Source of the DNA: Dechloromonas hortensis
GTDB lineage: Bacteria > Pseudomonadota > Gammaproteobacteria > Burkholderiales > Rhodocyclaceae
NCBI RefSeq assembly: GCF_009469765.1
Contig: NZ_SSSQ01000006.1
Span: forward strand, 124,001-188,000
Direction: 5' to 3'
DNA: 64,000 nucleotides
Numbering within the stretch: position 1 is the stretch's first letter; each line of letters starts with the position of its first letter. This document shows positions 17,442 through 26,113 of the stretch, piece by piece. The notes below the pieces were generated by a model that had not been told where the DNA came from, made no database searches, and saw nothing but the letters and a program-made list of their open reading frames with translations. Position numbers and translations under genes: made by a program.

Positions 17442-20438
17442 ATGAACAGCATCCTTGATTTGATCGCCGGCGGCGCCGGCTGGCGCCAGAGCGACCGGCT
17501 CCTGACCCTGAGCACGCCGGCCGGTGCGAATGCCCTGTTGGCCGAAACGGCACGCATCGACGAAGCCCTCGGCCCGCTGGCCGAGCATGCCGGTTTTCGC
17601 ATCGAACTGACGGTGTTGTCGAGCAATGCCCAGCAGTCCTTGACGGCGCTCCTTGGCCAGCCGGCCCGGCTCGATCTGCAAACCGCCGCCTCGCGGACCA
17701 CGCTGCGTCCCTTTCACGGCCACATCACGCAAGTCACCCGCCTTGGCGCCAACGGCGGCTTTGCTCGTTACCAGCTTACCCTTGAACCCTGGCTGGCCTT
17801 CCTCGGGCACAACCAGGACAACTACCTGTTTCAGGACAAGAGCGTCGTGGAAATCATCGACGAATTGCTCGAAGACTGGAAAGGGCAGGGCAAGCTTGTT
17901 CCCGAGTGGCGCTGGACTTTGGCCGATGCCGCTGCTTACCCCAAGCGCGGCATGACCGTGCAATATCGCGAAAGCGATCTCGCCTTCCTGAAACGCCTGC
18001 TCGCCGAAGAAGGGCTCTTTTGCTGGTTCGAGCACAAGGCCGATACGGGCGGCAACCTGGGTAGCCACACGCTGGTCATCGGCGACCATAATGGCGTGTT
18101 CGTCGACAATGCCCAGCCCCGCATCCGCTATACCCAGGCCGGCGCCACCCTCGCAGAGGACAGCCTCGACCGCTGGTACGGCCTGCGTCAGCTCGACACC
18201 AGCGAGAGCAAGGCGAGCAGTTGGGATTACCGGGCGCTCTCAAGCCGCCCGCAAAGTGCCGCCAGCACGGTGAACAATGGTGCCGTGCCGCGCACCGTGG
18301 CCTGGCATGACCCCGGTCAATATGCCTGGCAGAACGCCGCCCACGGCGAGCGCATGTTGAACAACCAGCGTCAGGCGATCGATGCGCGCCTGAAGCAGTT
18401 TCATGGCGAAGGCAGCGTCCGCTCCGCCGCGCCGGGGACTACCTTCCTGCTGGCCGATCACCCGGAACACGACCGGGATACGGCGGAGCAGCGCCGCTTC
18501 CTGATCACCGCCATCACCCACCACGCCCGCAATAATCTCGGTGAGACCCGAATCGGGATGATGCCTGCGGTCGACACGCAAAAAAACACAAAAACCAAAG
18601 ATGAGACGGTCGATCTCTATCGCAACCAGATCACCGCCATCCGCGCCAGCCTGCCCTGGCGTCCGCTGCTCTCCGACAGCCATGGCCGCATGATCCATCC
18701 GCGGCCGACCATCAACGGCACATCGACCGCCATCGTCGTCGGCAATGGCCAGCCGACCCATACCGACCGCGACTTGCGCGTCCGCGTCCAGTTTCCGTGG
18801 CAACGCGGCGCCCAGTCCGCCGCTCGCCGCGAGCATCCGACCGGCGCCGAGAACGCCCCGGCCAGCGAGACACTGGGTGTCTGGTTGCGGGTGATGACCC
18901 CGGTCGCCGGCGGCAACTGGGGCGGCCACCTGACACCGCGGCCGGGACAGGAGGTTCTCGTCGCCTTCCAGAACGGCAACATCGACCGCCCGATCATCAT
19001 TGGCAGCGTCTATAACGGGCAGGGCAGTCGCGATGCCCAAGGCAACCAGTTGGGCAGCGGCACCATGCAAGCCAGTGCCAATGCCCCCGCCTTATTCGCC
19101 GGCCAGGAGGCCGACCCTCATCGCCACGGCGCCAGCCTGTCCGGCCTGAAAAGCCAGCAACTCGACAGCAGCCGCAGCGGTCAGGGCGGCTACAACCAGC
19201 TCATCTTCGACGACACGCCCGGCGAGTCGCGCATCGAACTCGGCACCAGCGAATACCGGAGCAGCCTGCAACTCGGTCATCTCAAACAACAAAACGACAA
19301 CGCCCGCCTCAACAATCGCGGCCATGGCGCCGAACTCGCGACGCAGGCCTCAACGGCTCTCCGCGCCGGCAATGGCCTGCTGATCAGTGCCGATGCCCGC
19401 GCCAACGCCAGCAGCAGCCAACTCGACAGTCGTGAAGCGATTAGCCAGACCGAGCAGGCCCAAAGCCTCAGCCAAAGCCTGAGCGAGGTCGCCGCCAAGC
19501 AAAATGCCGCTCTCAAAGGCGATCTGCAAGCCGACCAGCTTCCTGCGGTGGACGCACTCAAACACTCGATTTCCGTACTCGGCGCTACAGCCAGCAAAGG
19601 CAGCACGGCCGCCAGTAACGGCAGCATCAAAACCGTCGAGGGCGGCACCGGCACCGTGCCCGCCTGGAGCGAACCACGCCTCCAATACAGCGCGCCGGCC
19701 GGCATCGCCCAACTCACCCCGAAAAGCCATATTCTGGCCGCCGGAAAAAACCTCAGCATCGCCAGCGGCCAGGACAGCAACCTGATCGCCCAGGGCAACC
19801 ACAGCCTGGCGGTGAAAGACGGCATCGCGCTGTTTACCGTTGGCAAGGCCAGCGACCCAAAGAAACCGAACATCGAAACCGGGATCCACCTGCACGCCGC
19901 CAGCGGCAAGGTCAGCCTGCAAAGCCAAAGCGGGAAAACTACCGCCGCCGCCGACAAGAAAGTGACTTTCGCCAGCACCAACGGCAGCCTAAATGCCAGC
20001 GCCAAACAGAAATTCCTCGCTACCGCCCAAGGGGCCTACCTGAAGATCGAAGGCGGGAATATCGAATTGCATGCCCCGGGCAAGGTGGAGTTCAAGGCGA
20101 GCAAGAAGGATTGGACCGGGCCGAAGAGTGCAGCAGTGGAGTTGCCGAGTTCCCCCGCTGCAAACGAACTAAATTGGGTTCAAAGCGAGGCGAGTGAACG
20201 TTCAACCTATAGTCAGCGCATCAATGTCGCAGGATTAATTGGTGGCGACCCTGAAAGTGGTTCGTTGTATGCGGCAATGCCTTACGAGGCATACAACGAA
20301 CAAGGACAAAAAATCGCAGCCGGACAATTGAGCGCAGACGGCACAACCGGCGACATTTTCACCTCAAAGGCGGAGAAAGTGAAGGTCGTCATTTCCCAAG
20401 GTGACTGGCTTTTCTTCCAGGACGTGAATCATCTCTAA
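17442..20438 (+). CDS. vgrG: Type VI secretion spike protein VgrG with C-terminal extension
   Basis: The 998-residue protein has the gp27-like domain (about 1-370), a gp5 OB-fold entry (DRDLRVRVQFPWQRG near residue 445), a glycine-rich core (GGNWGGHLTPRPGQEVLVAF, DRPIIIGSVYNGQ) and a long beta-helical DUF2345 region (about 650-890). The last 95 residues (YAAMPYEAYNEQGQKIAAGQ onward) look like a transthyretin/Ig-like domain that often docks effectors on VgrG. No PAAR tip protein is encoded next to it. The 3' 300 bp are lower in GC than the rest, suggesting the tail was acquired together with the following effector pair. A fragment of this gene recurs at 23113-23235. Confidence 0.93.
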   Translation: MNSILDLIAGGAGWRQSDRLLTLSTPAGANALLAETARIDEALGPLAEHAGFRIELTVLSSNAQQSLTALLGQPARLDLQTAASRTTLRPFHGHITQVTRLGANGGFARYQLTLEPWLAFLGHNQDNYLFQDKSVVEIIDELLEDWKGQGKLVPEWRWTLADAAAYPKRGMTVQYRESDLAFLKRLLAEEGLFCWFEHKADTGGNLGSHTLVIGDHNGVFVDNAQPRIRYTQAGATLAEDSLDRWYGLRQLDTSESKASSWDYRALSSRPQSAASTVNNGAVPRTVAWHDPGQYAWQNAAHGERMLNNQRQAIDARLKQFHGEGSVRSAAPGTTFLLADHPEHDRDTAEQRRFLITAITHHARNNLGETRIGMMPAVDTQKNTKTKDETVDLYRNQITAIRASLPWRPLLSDSHGRMIHPRPTINGTSTAIVVGNGQPTHTDRDLRVRVQFPWQRGAQSAARREHPTGAENAPASETLGVWLRVMTPVAGGNWGGHLTPRPGQEVLVAFQNGNIDRPIIIGSVYNGQGSRDAQGNQLGSGTMQASANAPALFAGQEADPHRHGASLSGLKSQQLDSSRSGQGGYNQLIFDDTPGESRIELGTSEYRSSLQLGHLKQQNDNARLNNRGHGAELATQASTALRAGNGLLISADARANASSSQLDSREAISQTEQAQSLSQSLSEVAAKQNAALKGDLQADQLPAVDALKHSISVLGATASKGSTAASNGSIKTVEGGTGTVPAWSEPRLQYSAPAGIAQLTPKSHILAAGKNLSIASGQDSNLIAQGNHSLAVKDGIALFTVGKASDPKKPNIETGIHLHAASGKVSLQSQSGKTTAAADKKVTFASTNGSLNASAKQKFLATAQGAYLKIEGGNIELHAPGKVEFKASKKDWTGPKSAAVELPSSPAANELNWVQSEASERSTYSQRINVAGLIGGDPESGSLYAAMPYEAYNEQGQKIAAGQLSADGTTGDIFTSKAEKVKVVISQGDWLFFQDVNHL

Positions 20439-20451
20439 GTAACGACAAGTC

Positions 20452-22446
20452 ATGAATGTACTAACCGATACCTCTGTGGTCGATGACTCCCAATCTGCTA
20501 ACGAAGTGCCAGACAAAAGTGATCCAGCGCCTGATAGCACCGAAGAGCCAAATACGAAACCGGCGTTCGACATTAATTTTCTTTCGCTGGATGGATCGCC
20601 CATTGCCAAAATGGGTGTTGCTGTTCGCTGGCAAGGTGGAGAACGGCTGGCACGTACCGATGCCAATGGCGCCATTCCTCCTATCGAAGCACCCGCCGGA
20701 GAAACACTGAGCATCGCCGTGCAGCGTTTTGATGGCAGTTACAAGAAAATCGGCGAATGTTGCATGCCGTCTAGCGATGCAGTGCTGACTGCTGTTAGCC
20801 CCAACATCGTGTTGGAAACTCGAACCGAAAAACATGAAGGTAACGCCGGCAACGCCGAGGCAAATATCCCGACACCGGAACAGAGTGATCTTGGTGATTT
20901 GAGCGCTGCGAAAAACGACTCAACGGCAAGCGAAAACACACAGCCAGCGGCCAAAACCGAAGTCAGTCACACGGAAACGAACCAGCCGGCAGCACATACC
21001 GACAAACCTGCCATACCGCCAAAGCCTGCACCTAGGCCCAAAGCGCAAACCAAGCCTCCTGAAACAAAAGCCGAGCAACATGCCGACAAACCGCCGCAAC
21101 ACATTTCCGGTAAGGAGGAAGTCAAACCAAAGCTGGAAAAAGGGCGCGACGAAAACGGCAACCCGCTGGTCGTGATTACCCAAAAAGCGGTCGACTGGTG
21201 GAATAGTTGGCGCATGCCCACGTTCAACCTATGGGGAACACCGGCCTCCTCCGCAATGGGAGGCTCCGTACCGGCTACGCCGGTCAAGGTCGATGCCGAG
21301 ATGGTCAAGAAGGTCGAGGCATTGCTGGCGTTTGCGAGGGAGCAGACGGAGTACCTCTATACGGAAGGGACTGCCGGTGTGCTGGCTTCGATGGGGAAGG
21401 GGACGTTTAAGCATAAAAAGAGGGAAAAAGAATCGTATAGATCTCATGGCCTCTGCTACACCTACGTCAAGGTTGCACTGTCCCGCGCCAAGATCATCGA
21501 CGGCGTGCTAGCCGCGCAGAAGGCCAGCATCACACAAACGGATGCCGAACATTACGCCATGCAGCTATCCGCCAGCCAGGCGGGGCCGGCCTTGATTGCC
21601 AAGGGTTTCAGGGATGTCACGGCAGAAGTGCCCGATGCCCGCTGGGCGGCAGCGGGCGATGTGATTGTCTACGCGTGGTCGGATGCAACCTGGGAGCAAC
21701 GGAAGAAAAAAGACCCGAAAAGCCAAAACCATGGGCATATCGACATTCGGGACTATGATTTTTATATCAGCGATTTTATTCCGTTACCGCCGACTTTCCC
21801 TGGGCATCCAAGGTGGTATAAGGAGCGTCCGAGAAATGATGACGGGCAATATTCGATGCAGGGGAAGTACTACCCGGAGTACGTCAATATCCGCATCTAC
21901 CGCAAAGCCTTCGATCCCTTGCCCACGCAGCGCATCCGTGCCTTCCTGCGCTGCATTCGCGAGTTTGAATGTCAGGCCGAAAAGGATGATAGCAAGCGTT
22001 ACCAGATGCTGAATGCTCCGCTGCCCTCGGGCGACCGCCGTTTCTCCAACTACAAGACACACCCATGGGATGGCCAAGGCAAGCCGTTGAAGGGATCAAC
22101 GGCAGCCGGGGCGTATCAGATTCTCTCGGGCACGTGGCAAGAGATTTTTGATAAAGGGCTGATCGAACCGAGGGTAGATCGTTTCAGTCCTACGGTCCAA
22201 GACCGGATCGCTGTAATGAAGTTGGAGGATAGAGGCGTATTGCACTTGATACGTACAGGGTACATCAAGGAAGCCTTGGAATTCAAAGGCCCGAACGGCA
22301 GTTTGGCCTTGCCGAGTGAGTGGACAAGCCTTCCCGGCGGCAAGGAAAATGCGCATCGGCTGACAGCGGGCAAGAGGCCCATGAACATCGCGTACTTCCA
22401 AACTCTGTTTGATCAATACCTGAACGAAGAAAAGGCAAAGGGATGA
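20452..22446 (+). CDS. Putative T6SS peptidoglycan-hydrolase effector: CHAP/NlpC-like plus muramidase domains
   Basis: I recognise no exact family for the whole 664-residue protein, but three parts are visible. Residues 38-125 resemble an Ig/transthyretin-like domain (DINFLSLDGSPIAKMGVAVRW). Residues 125-235 are a Pro/Lys/Thr-rich linker. Residues 320-450 look like a Cys-His amidase or endopeptidase: SHGLCYTYVKVAL with Cys335, AAAGDVIVYAW, and NHGHIDIRDYD with His427/His429. Residues 500-640 match phage-type lysozymes of the GH104/GH24 kind (RCIREFECQ with Glu506, STAAGAYQILSGTWQE, FSPTVQDRIAVM, EWTSLPGG). It has no signal peptide, as expected for cargo delivered by VgrG into the prey periplasm. 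It follows vgrG by 13 bp and overlaps a putative immunity gene. Confidence 0.75.
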   Translation: MNVLTDTSVVDDSQSANEVPDKSDPAPDSTEEPNTKPAFDINFLSLDGSPIAKMGVAVRWQGGERLARTDANGAIPPIEAPAGETLSIAVQRFDGSYKKIGECCMPSSDAVLTAVSPNIVLETRTEKHEGNAGNAEANIPTPEQSDLGDLSAAKNDSTASENTQPAAKTEVSHTETNQPAAHTDKPAIPPKPAPRPKAQTKPPETKAEQHADKPPQHISGKEEVKPKLEKGRDENGNPLVVITQKAVDWWNSWRMPTFNLWGTPASSAMGGSVPATPVKVDAEMVKKVEALLAFAREQTEYLYTEGTAGVLASMGKGTFKHKKREKESYRSHGLCYTYVKVALSRAKIIDGVLAAQKASITQTDAEHYAMQLSASQAGPALIAKGFRDVTAEVPDARWAAAGDVIVYAWSDATWEQRKKKDPKSQNHGHIDIRDYDFYISDFIPLPPTFPGHPRWYKERPRNDDGQYSMQGKYYPEYVNIRIYRKAFDPLPTQRIRAFLRCIREFECQAEKDDSKRYQMLNAPLPSGDRRFSNYKTHPWDGQGKPLKGSTAAGAYQILSGTWQEIFDKGLIEPRVDRFSPTVQDRIAVMKLEDRGVLHLIRTGYIKEALEFKGPNGSLALPSEWTSLPGGKENAHRLTAGKRPMNIAYFQTLFDQYLNEEKAKG

Positions 22447-23096
22447 CTCATCTGAAAACTGTTTGTGGCTTGCTGGCACTGCTGGTCTTTGGCATGGCTT
22501 GGCCGGCCGATACGCTGACGCCAGAGCAGAAAGAGGTTAAGCAGTTTGTTGAGAAGATGTATTCGTATGATCCGGATACGTTTGAGTTTGGAGAGTTTTC
22601 TAAGAGGGACGGCAGTCCGTTTCTCAGAAATCGTGTACCAAACAAAGTCGGGAAATATCAGCCACAAAAAAAATGCGAGCTACTTAACGAGTTCTTTGAC
22701 CCCCTAGTGGTTAGAAAACGAGACATCAAAACAGGATTTGTTGGGTGTGATGCGCCAAACCGTTATCCATATTTGGGCGCCGAAGATATGCCATCGGATA
22801 TAAGAATTGATGATATTCCATTTCCATACATCACCCCCCCCATCGTATCGGGAAACCGAGCCAAGGTAGAAGTATTCCCCGCCGGCAACAAGAAAATCTC
22901 AAATCCACCGAGTTTCGACCTTGGTCGCAACCTCTATTTCCTGACCAAATCCGAAAATGGCTGGCGCATCACCAACGTGATGATTCATACGAAGTGGCCG
23001 GATTTGGACGACGGAACCCATCACTGCTACTTCAGCTTCGCCAAGGCGCCAAACGATGAAGAAGCCAAGGAAATCCCGAAGCATTGCAAGCGTTGA
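22443..23096 (+). CDS. Putative periplasmic immunity protein
   Basis: The family is not recognised. The 217-residue protein has a signal peptide (VCGLLALLVFGMAWPA, cleavage near residue 22) and four later cysteines, consistent with a folded periplasmic protein. Its start overlaps the effector stop by 4 bp (ATGA), the usual arrangement for a toxin and its antidote. A periplasmic address is what protection from a peptidoglycan hydrolase requires. The coding sequence is clearly AT-richer than neighbouring genes, which fits horizontal exchange of effector-immunity pairs. The immunity function is inferred only from context. Confidence 0.65.
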   Translation: MTHLKTVCGLLALLVFGMAWPADTLTPEQKEVKQFVEKMYSYDPDTFEFGEFSKRDGSPFLRNRVPNKVGKYQPQKKCELLNEFFDPLVVRKRDIKTGFVGCDAPNRYPYLGAEDMPSDIRIDDIPFPYITPPIVSGNRAKVEVFPAGNKKISNPPSFDLGRNLYFLTKSENGWRITNVMIHTKWPDLDDGTHHCYFSFAKAPNDEEAKEIPKHCKR

Positions 23097-23112
23097 GAAG
23101 GCGATCCCACCC

Positions 23113-23235
23113 CGCCGCTTCCTGACCACCGACATCACTCACCATGCGCGCAACAATCTCGGTGAGACCCGCATCGGGATGACGCCTGCAGTCGCCCCGC
23201 AAAAAAGCACAAAAACCAAAAAGGAGCCTGTCTGA
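23113..23235 (+). pseudogene. Remnant of a vgrG gene
   Basis: An in-frame run of 40 codons reads RRFLTTDITHHARNNLGETR and continues IGMTPAVAPQKSTKTKKEPV before a stop. It closely matches vgrG at about 18493-18615 (RRFLITAITHHARNNLGETR, IGMMPAVDTQKNTKTKDETV) in both protein and DNA. There is no start and no other part of vgrG. It lies 16 bp after the immunity gene and ends 13 bp before the convergent cysM stop. It looks like the scar of a recombination event at the right edge of the T6SS locus. Confidence 0.8.
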
Positions 23236-23248
23236 GGTGACCCCGGAT

Positions 23249-24160
23249 TTAATGCCAAAGCCCAGTAGAAACATAGCGTTCGCCAGTGTCGCTCAGCACG
23301 GTGACGAGAAGCTGCTGCTCGCCAGTGGCCGCCACACGCAGGGCGACCTCGACGAAGGCGCCGGATGAGGGGCCGACGTAGAGGCCGAGTTTGGCCAGAC
23401 GGTGGCACATGGCGGCGGCCTGGTCGAGACTGACCGGTTCGCGGCGGTCGATCAGGCTCTGGTCGAGCAGGGCCGGTACGATGTCGCCGGGGTGGCCGAG
23501 AGGTTTCAGGCCTTCGACGCCGGGAAAAAGTTCGGGGATGGCGGCGACGATCAGTAACTTCGGGTTGTCGCGACGCAGGCGGCGGCCGATTCCGGTCAGG
23601 GTGCCGCCGGTACCGACGCCGACGATCAGGGCATCGGGTGGACCAAGCCCGCGTTCGGCCAACTGCTTGAGGATTTCCTCGCCGGTCCCCTCATAGTGCG
23701 CCTGCCAGTTGGCCGGGTTGGCGTACTGGTCGCACAGCCAGTAGCGTTCCGGTTGTTCCTCTGCCAGCCGATGTGCGGTACGCAGGGCGTGGTCGTAGCC
23801 TTCGATCGGATCGGTCAGTACCAGTTCGGCGCCATGGGCGCGAATTCTGGCCAGGCGTTCGGCACTGGCATTGCCCGGGACGACCAACGTTACCGGAATG
23901 CCGAGGGCTGCGCCGAACATGGCGTAGGAAATGCCGGCATTGCCTGACGATGAGTCGAGCAGACGGCGCTGGCCGGCCAAATGGCCGTTGGCCCGTGCTT
24001 CGAGCAGCATTCGGGCGACCGGCCGGTCCTTGATCGAGCCGCCCGGATTGACGCTTTCCAGCTTGGCGAAGAGTCGAACCCCATCGTTTGCCTCGGCGGC
24101 AAACGGGATTTCGACAAGCGGGGTGTTGCCGACGGCTGCGAGCAGGGCCGCAGCGCTCAT
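23249..24160 (-). CDS. cysM: PLP-dependent cysteine synthase, CysM type
   Basis: This 303-residue fold-type II PLP enzyme has the Schiff-base lysine in VNPGGSIKDRP (Lys44), the substrate loop DSSSGNAGISYAM, the phosphate-binding GVGTGGTLTG near 175-185 and the PSSGAF loop near 265. It makes cysteine from an activated serine and a sulfur donor. The gene overlaps the stop of a ubiquitin-like/E1 gene, and a JAMM peptidase lies just upstream. By analogy with mycobacterial CysO-CysM-Mec, the sulfur donor is probably a protein thiocarboxylate rather than free sulfide. It is the last gene of a ten-gene operon that starts with sufB. Donor specificity is inferred. Confidence 0.82.
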   Translation of the reverse strand: MSAAALLAAVGNTPLVEIPFAAEANDGVRLFAKLESVNPGGSIKDRPVARMLLEARANGHLAGQRRLLDSSSGNAGISYAMFGAALGIPVTLVVPGNASAERLARIRAHGAELVLTDPIEGYDHALRTAHRLAEEQPERYWLCDQYANPANWQAHYEGTGEEILKQLAERGLGPPDALIVGVGTGGTLTGIGRRLRRDNPKLLIVAAIPELFPGVEGLKPLGHPGDIVPALLDQSLIDRREPVSLDQAAAMCHRLAKLGLYVGPSSGAFVEVALRVAATGEQQLLVTVLSDTGERYVSTGLWH

Positions 24161-25617
24161 GCCGCAGCCCGGCAGAAGGCCGTGTAGTCCACGTAGCCGG
24201 GAAACGCCCCGTGGTCGCCGCAGTAAGCGCAGCTCGGGTCGGGGAGCAGGGTGTATTCGCTGAAGCGGCCGGGCAGGGCGTCGTAGCAGAGCAAACGGCC
24301 GACCAGCGGATCGCCCAGGTCGAGCAGCAGCTTGATCGCCTCGGTGGCCTGGAGCAAGCCGACGATACCCGGCAACACGCCCAGAACGCCTGCCTCGGCG
24401 CAGGATGGGGCGAGTTCGGGCGGTGGCGGTTCCGGGTAGAGGCAGCGGTAGCAGGGGCCGCGTCGTTCCGCGTAGCCTGGCCAGAAGACCGTGACCTGGC
24501 CCTCGAAGCGGTAGACCGAACCATGGATGTTCGGTATTTCGAGTTTGACGCAGGCATCGTTGACCAGATAACGGGTGGGGAAATTGTCGGAGCCATCCAC
24601 CACCAAGTCATAGCCGGCGAAAAGATGCTCGACGTTGCTGCTGGTCAGGCGCTCCGGATATGTCTCGATATGAATGCCCGGGTTCAGCGCTAGCAGGCTG
24701 GCCCGCGCCGAATCCACTTTGAGTTGCCCGATGCGACCGTGGGTGTGCAGCACCTGGCGCTGCAGGTTGCTGCGGTCGACTCGGTCATCATCGACAATTC
24801 CCAGCGTGCCGACGCCCGCAGCCGCCAGATAGAGTGCGGCCGGGCAACCGAGGCCGCCGGCACCGACCAGTAAGACCTTGCTGTCGAGCAGTTTCGCCTG
24901 GCCCGCCTCACCTACCTCGGGCATGGAGAGGTGCCGGCTGTAGCGTTCCTTTTCTTCGTTACTCATGGTTTGCGGCAACTCGCAGGGCAGGCCATCGGCC
25001 TTCCAGCGGCTATAGCCGCCGATGACCGAGGCGACCTGGCGATAACCCAGTTGCCGCAGGGCTTCAGCGGCGAACAGCGAACGCACGCCACCGCCGCACA
25101 GCGTCATCACCGGTTGGTCGTAATCGGGAACCAGGCCCTCGATGCGAAGTTCGAGAAAGCCCCTGCCCAGGCGCAGGGCGTTGGGCGGGCTGCCCTGAGC
25201 AATTTCGTCGGCTTCGCGGATGTCGATCAGTACGCCGCCTCGAACCTGGCTGCCGAAGGCTTCCAGCGGGGTGAGCTCGGGAATGACGGCGCGCAATTCG
25301 TTCAACCGGCGCTCCTTGCCGCCGGCACCACCGGCCACGGCCGGGACAATGGCCAGCACGGCACCGGCCGGCAACGGGGTGACCAGACCATGCAGTACCC
25401 GGATATCGTCAGCCCCGAGATAGATGTTAACGAACTGGCGCAGGCTGCCATCCGGGGCCACGACACGCTCCAGGATGCCCGGATGGGCATCGCCGAGTGC
25501 CGTGATCGCGTCGCCGACGGTGGTCGCCTGCACGGCAACCTGATCGGCACCGTTGGTATAGCTGCGCAGCGGAGTGGGAATGCGGATGACGACCAGTTCG
25601 CCGGGATGTTCAGCCAT
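24157..25617 (-). CDS. Single-chain ubiquitin-like (ThiS/MoaD/CysO) - rhodanese - ThiF/MoeB E1 protein
   Basis: The ATG at 25617 follows GAGGAGG and gives 486 residues. Residues 1-97 are a MoaD/ThiS-like beta-grasp domain ending in VPAVAGGAGG (double glycines at 96-97 and 99-100). Residues 105-215 are a rhodanese domain with active-site Cys174 in LCGGGVRS. Residues 218-480 are a ThiF/MoeB adenylating domain with ATP loop GAGGLG (252-257), NLQRQVLH, DGSDNFPTRYL and CxxC zinc ligands (CYRC, CAYC). Together these can activate a sulfur carrier and load it with sulfur. The carrier Gly-Gly is internal, so it must be cut or used in cis. The neighbouring JAMM peptidase is an obvious candidate processor (inference). 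Confidence 0.87.
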   Translation of the reverse strand: MAEHPGELVVIRIPTPLRSYTNGADQVAVQATTVGDAITALGDAHPGILERVVAPDGSLRQFVNIYLGADDIRVLHGLVTPLPAGAVLAIVPAVAGGAGGKERRLNELRAVIPELTPLEAFGSQVRGGVLIDIREADEIAQGSPPNALRLGRGFLELRIEGLVPDYDQPVMTLCGGGVRSLFAAEALRQLGYRQVASVIGGYSRWKADGLPCELPQTMSNEEKERYSRHLSMPEVGEAGQAKLLDSKVLLVGAGGLGCPAALYLAAAGVGTLGIVDDDRVDRSNLQRQVLHTHGRIGQLKVDSARASLLALNPGIHIETYPERLTSSNVEHLFAGYDLVVDGSDNFPTRYLVNDACVKLEIPNIHGSVYRFEGQVTVFWPGYAERRGPCYRCLYPEPPPPELAPSCAEAGVLGVLPGIVGLLQATEAIKLLLDLGDPLVGRLLCYDALPGRFSEYTLLPDPSCAYCGDHGAFPGYVDYTAFCRAAA

Positions 25618-26032
25618 GGTGAACCTCCTCTTCATAAAATTCCCGGCCGGCGAGGCGCCAGGACCGTACATCGACAACCTCTCCTGCGGTGACCGACAGG
25701 ATCAGGTAAGACCAGCCGGGCCAAGCCATCGCCCGGTCGGTTTCGCTGGGGCGGGCAGGGTGGTCCGGGTGGCTGTGCCAGACACCGACCACTTCGACGC
25801 CCGTGTCCTCGGCAAACTCCTCGGCCGCGAGATAATCCTGCGGATCAAGCACGAAGCGATCGTTGGCCCGCTCCCGATTCAGATTGTGGGCTGGATATTG
25901 GGCAACGACGCTACAGCGGACAGAGTTGCTCAGGCCGAGCAGCAGGCCGCAGGTTTCGTCGGGATAGCCGGTAGCGGCCTGTGCTTCAAGTTCGGCACGG
26001 ACCCCGGGCGGAAGCAGTAGCACACCAGGCAT
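25610..26032 (-). CDS. JAMM/MPN metallopeptidase, Mec-like
   Basis: I chose the ATG at 26032 (MPGVLLLPPG), preceded by GAGGG, over an upstream GTG at 26053; this gives 140 residues. The JAMM zinc motif is complete: a Glu in YPDETCGLLLG, then HSHPDHPARPSETD (His-x-His, seven residues, Ser, two residues, Asp). Bacterial single-domain JAMM enzymes of this size cleave adducts of ubiquitin-like sulfur carriers; Mec of Mycobacterium releases cysteine from CysO-cysteine. Here it lies between a Rieske gene and the fused carrier/E1 gene, overlapping the latter by 8 bp. It may release cysteine, mature the carrier from the fusion, or both. Confidence 0.87.
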   Translation of the reverse strand: MPGVLLLPPGVRAELEAQAATGYPDETCGLLLGLSNSVRCSVVAQYPAHNLNRERANDRFVLDPQDYLAAEEFAEDTGVEVVGVWHSHPDHPARPSETDRAMAWPGWSYLILSVTAGEVVDVRSWRLAGREFYEEEVHHG

Positions 26033-26113
26033 CGCGCAGCCCTCATTGGTCACTTGTATTGGACCCGTTCGAGGGGCGGCACGTTCCGGTTGGTGATGAC
26101 TTGTTTTTCTGCT

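Noticed and set aside
23085-23248. An insertion-sequence or attachment site at the right border of the T6SS locus
   Set aside because: No transposase, terminal inverted repeats or tRNA are present; the vgrG-derived fragment explains the sequence.
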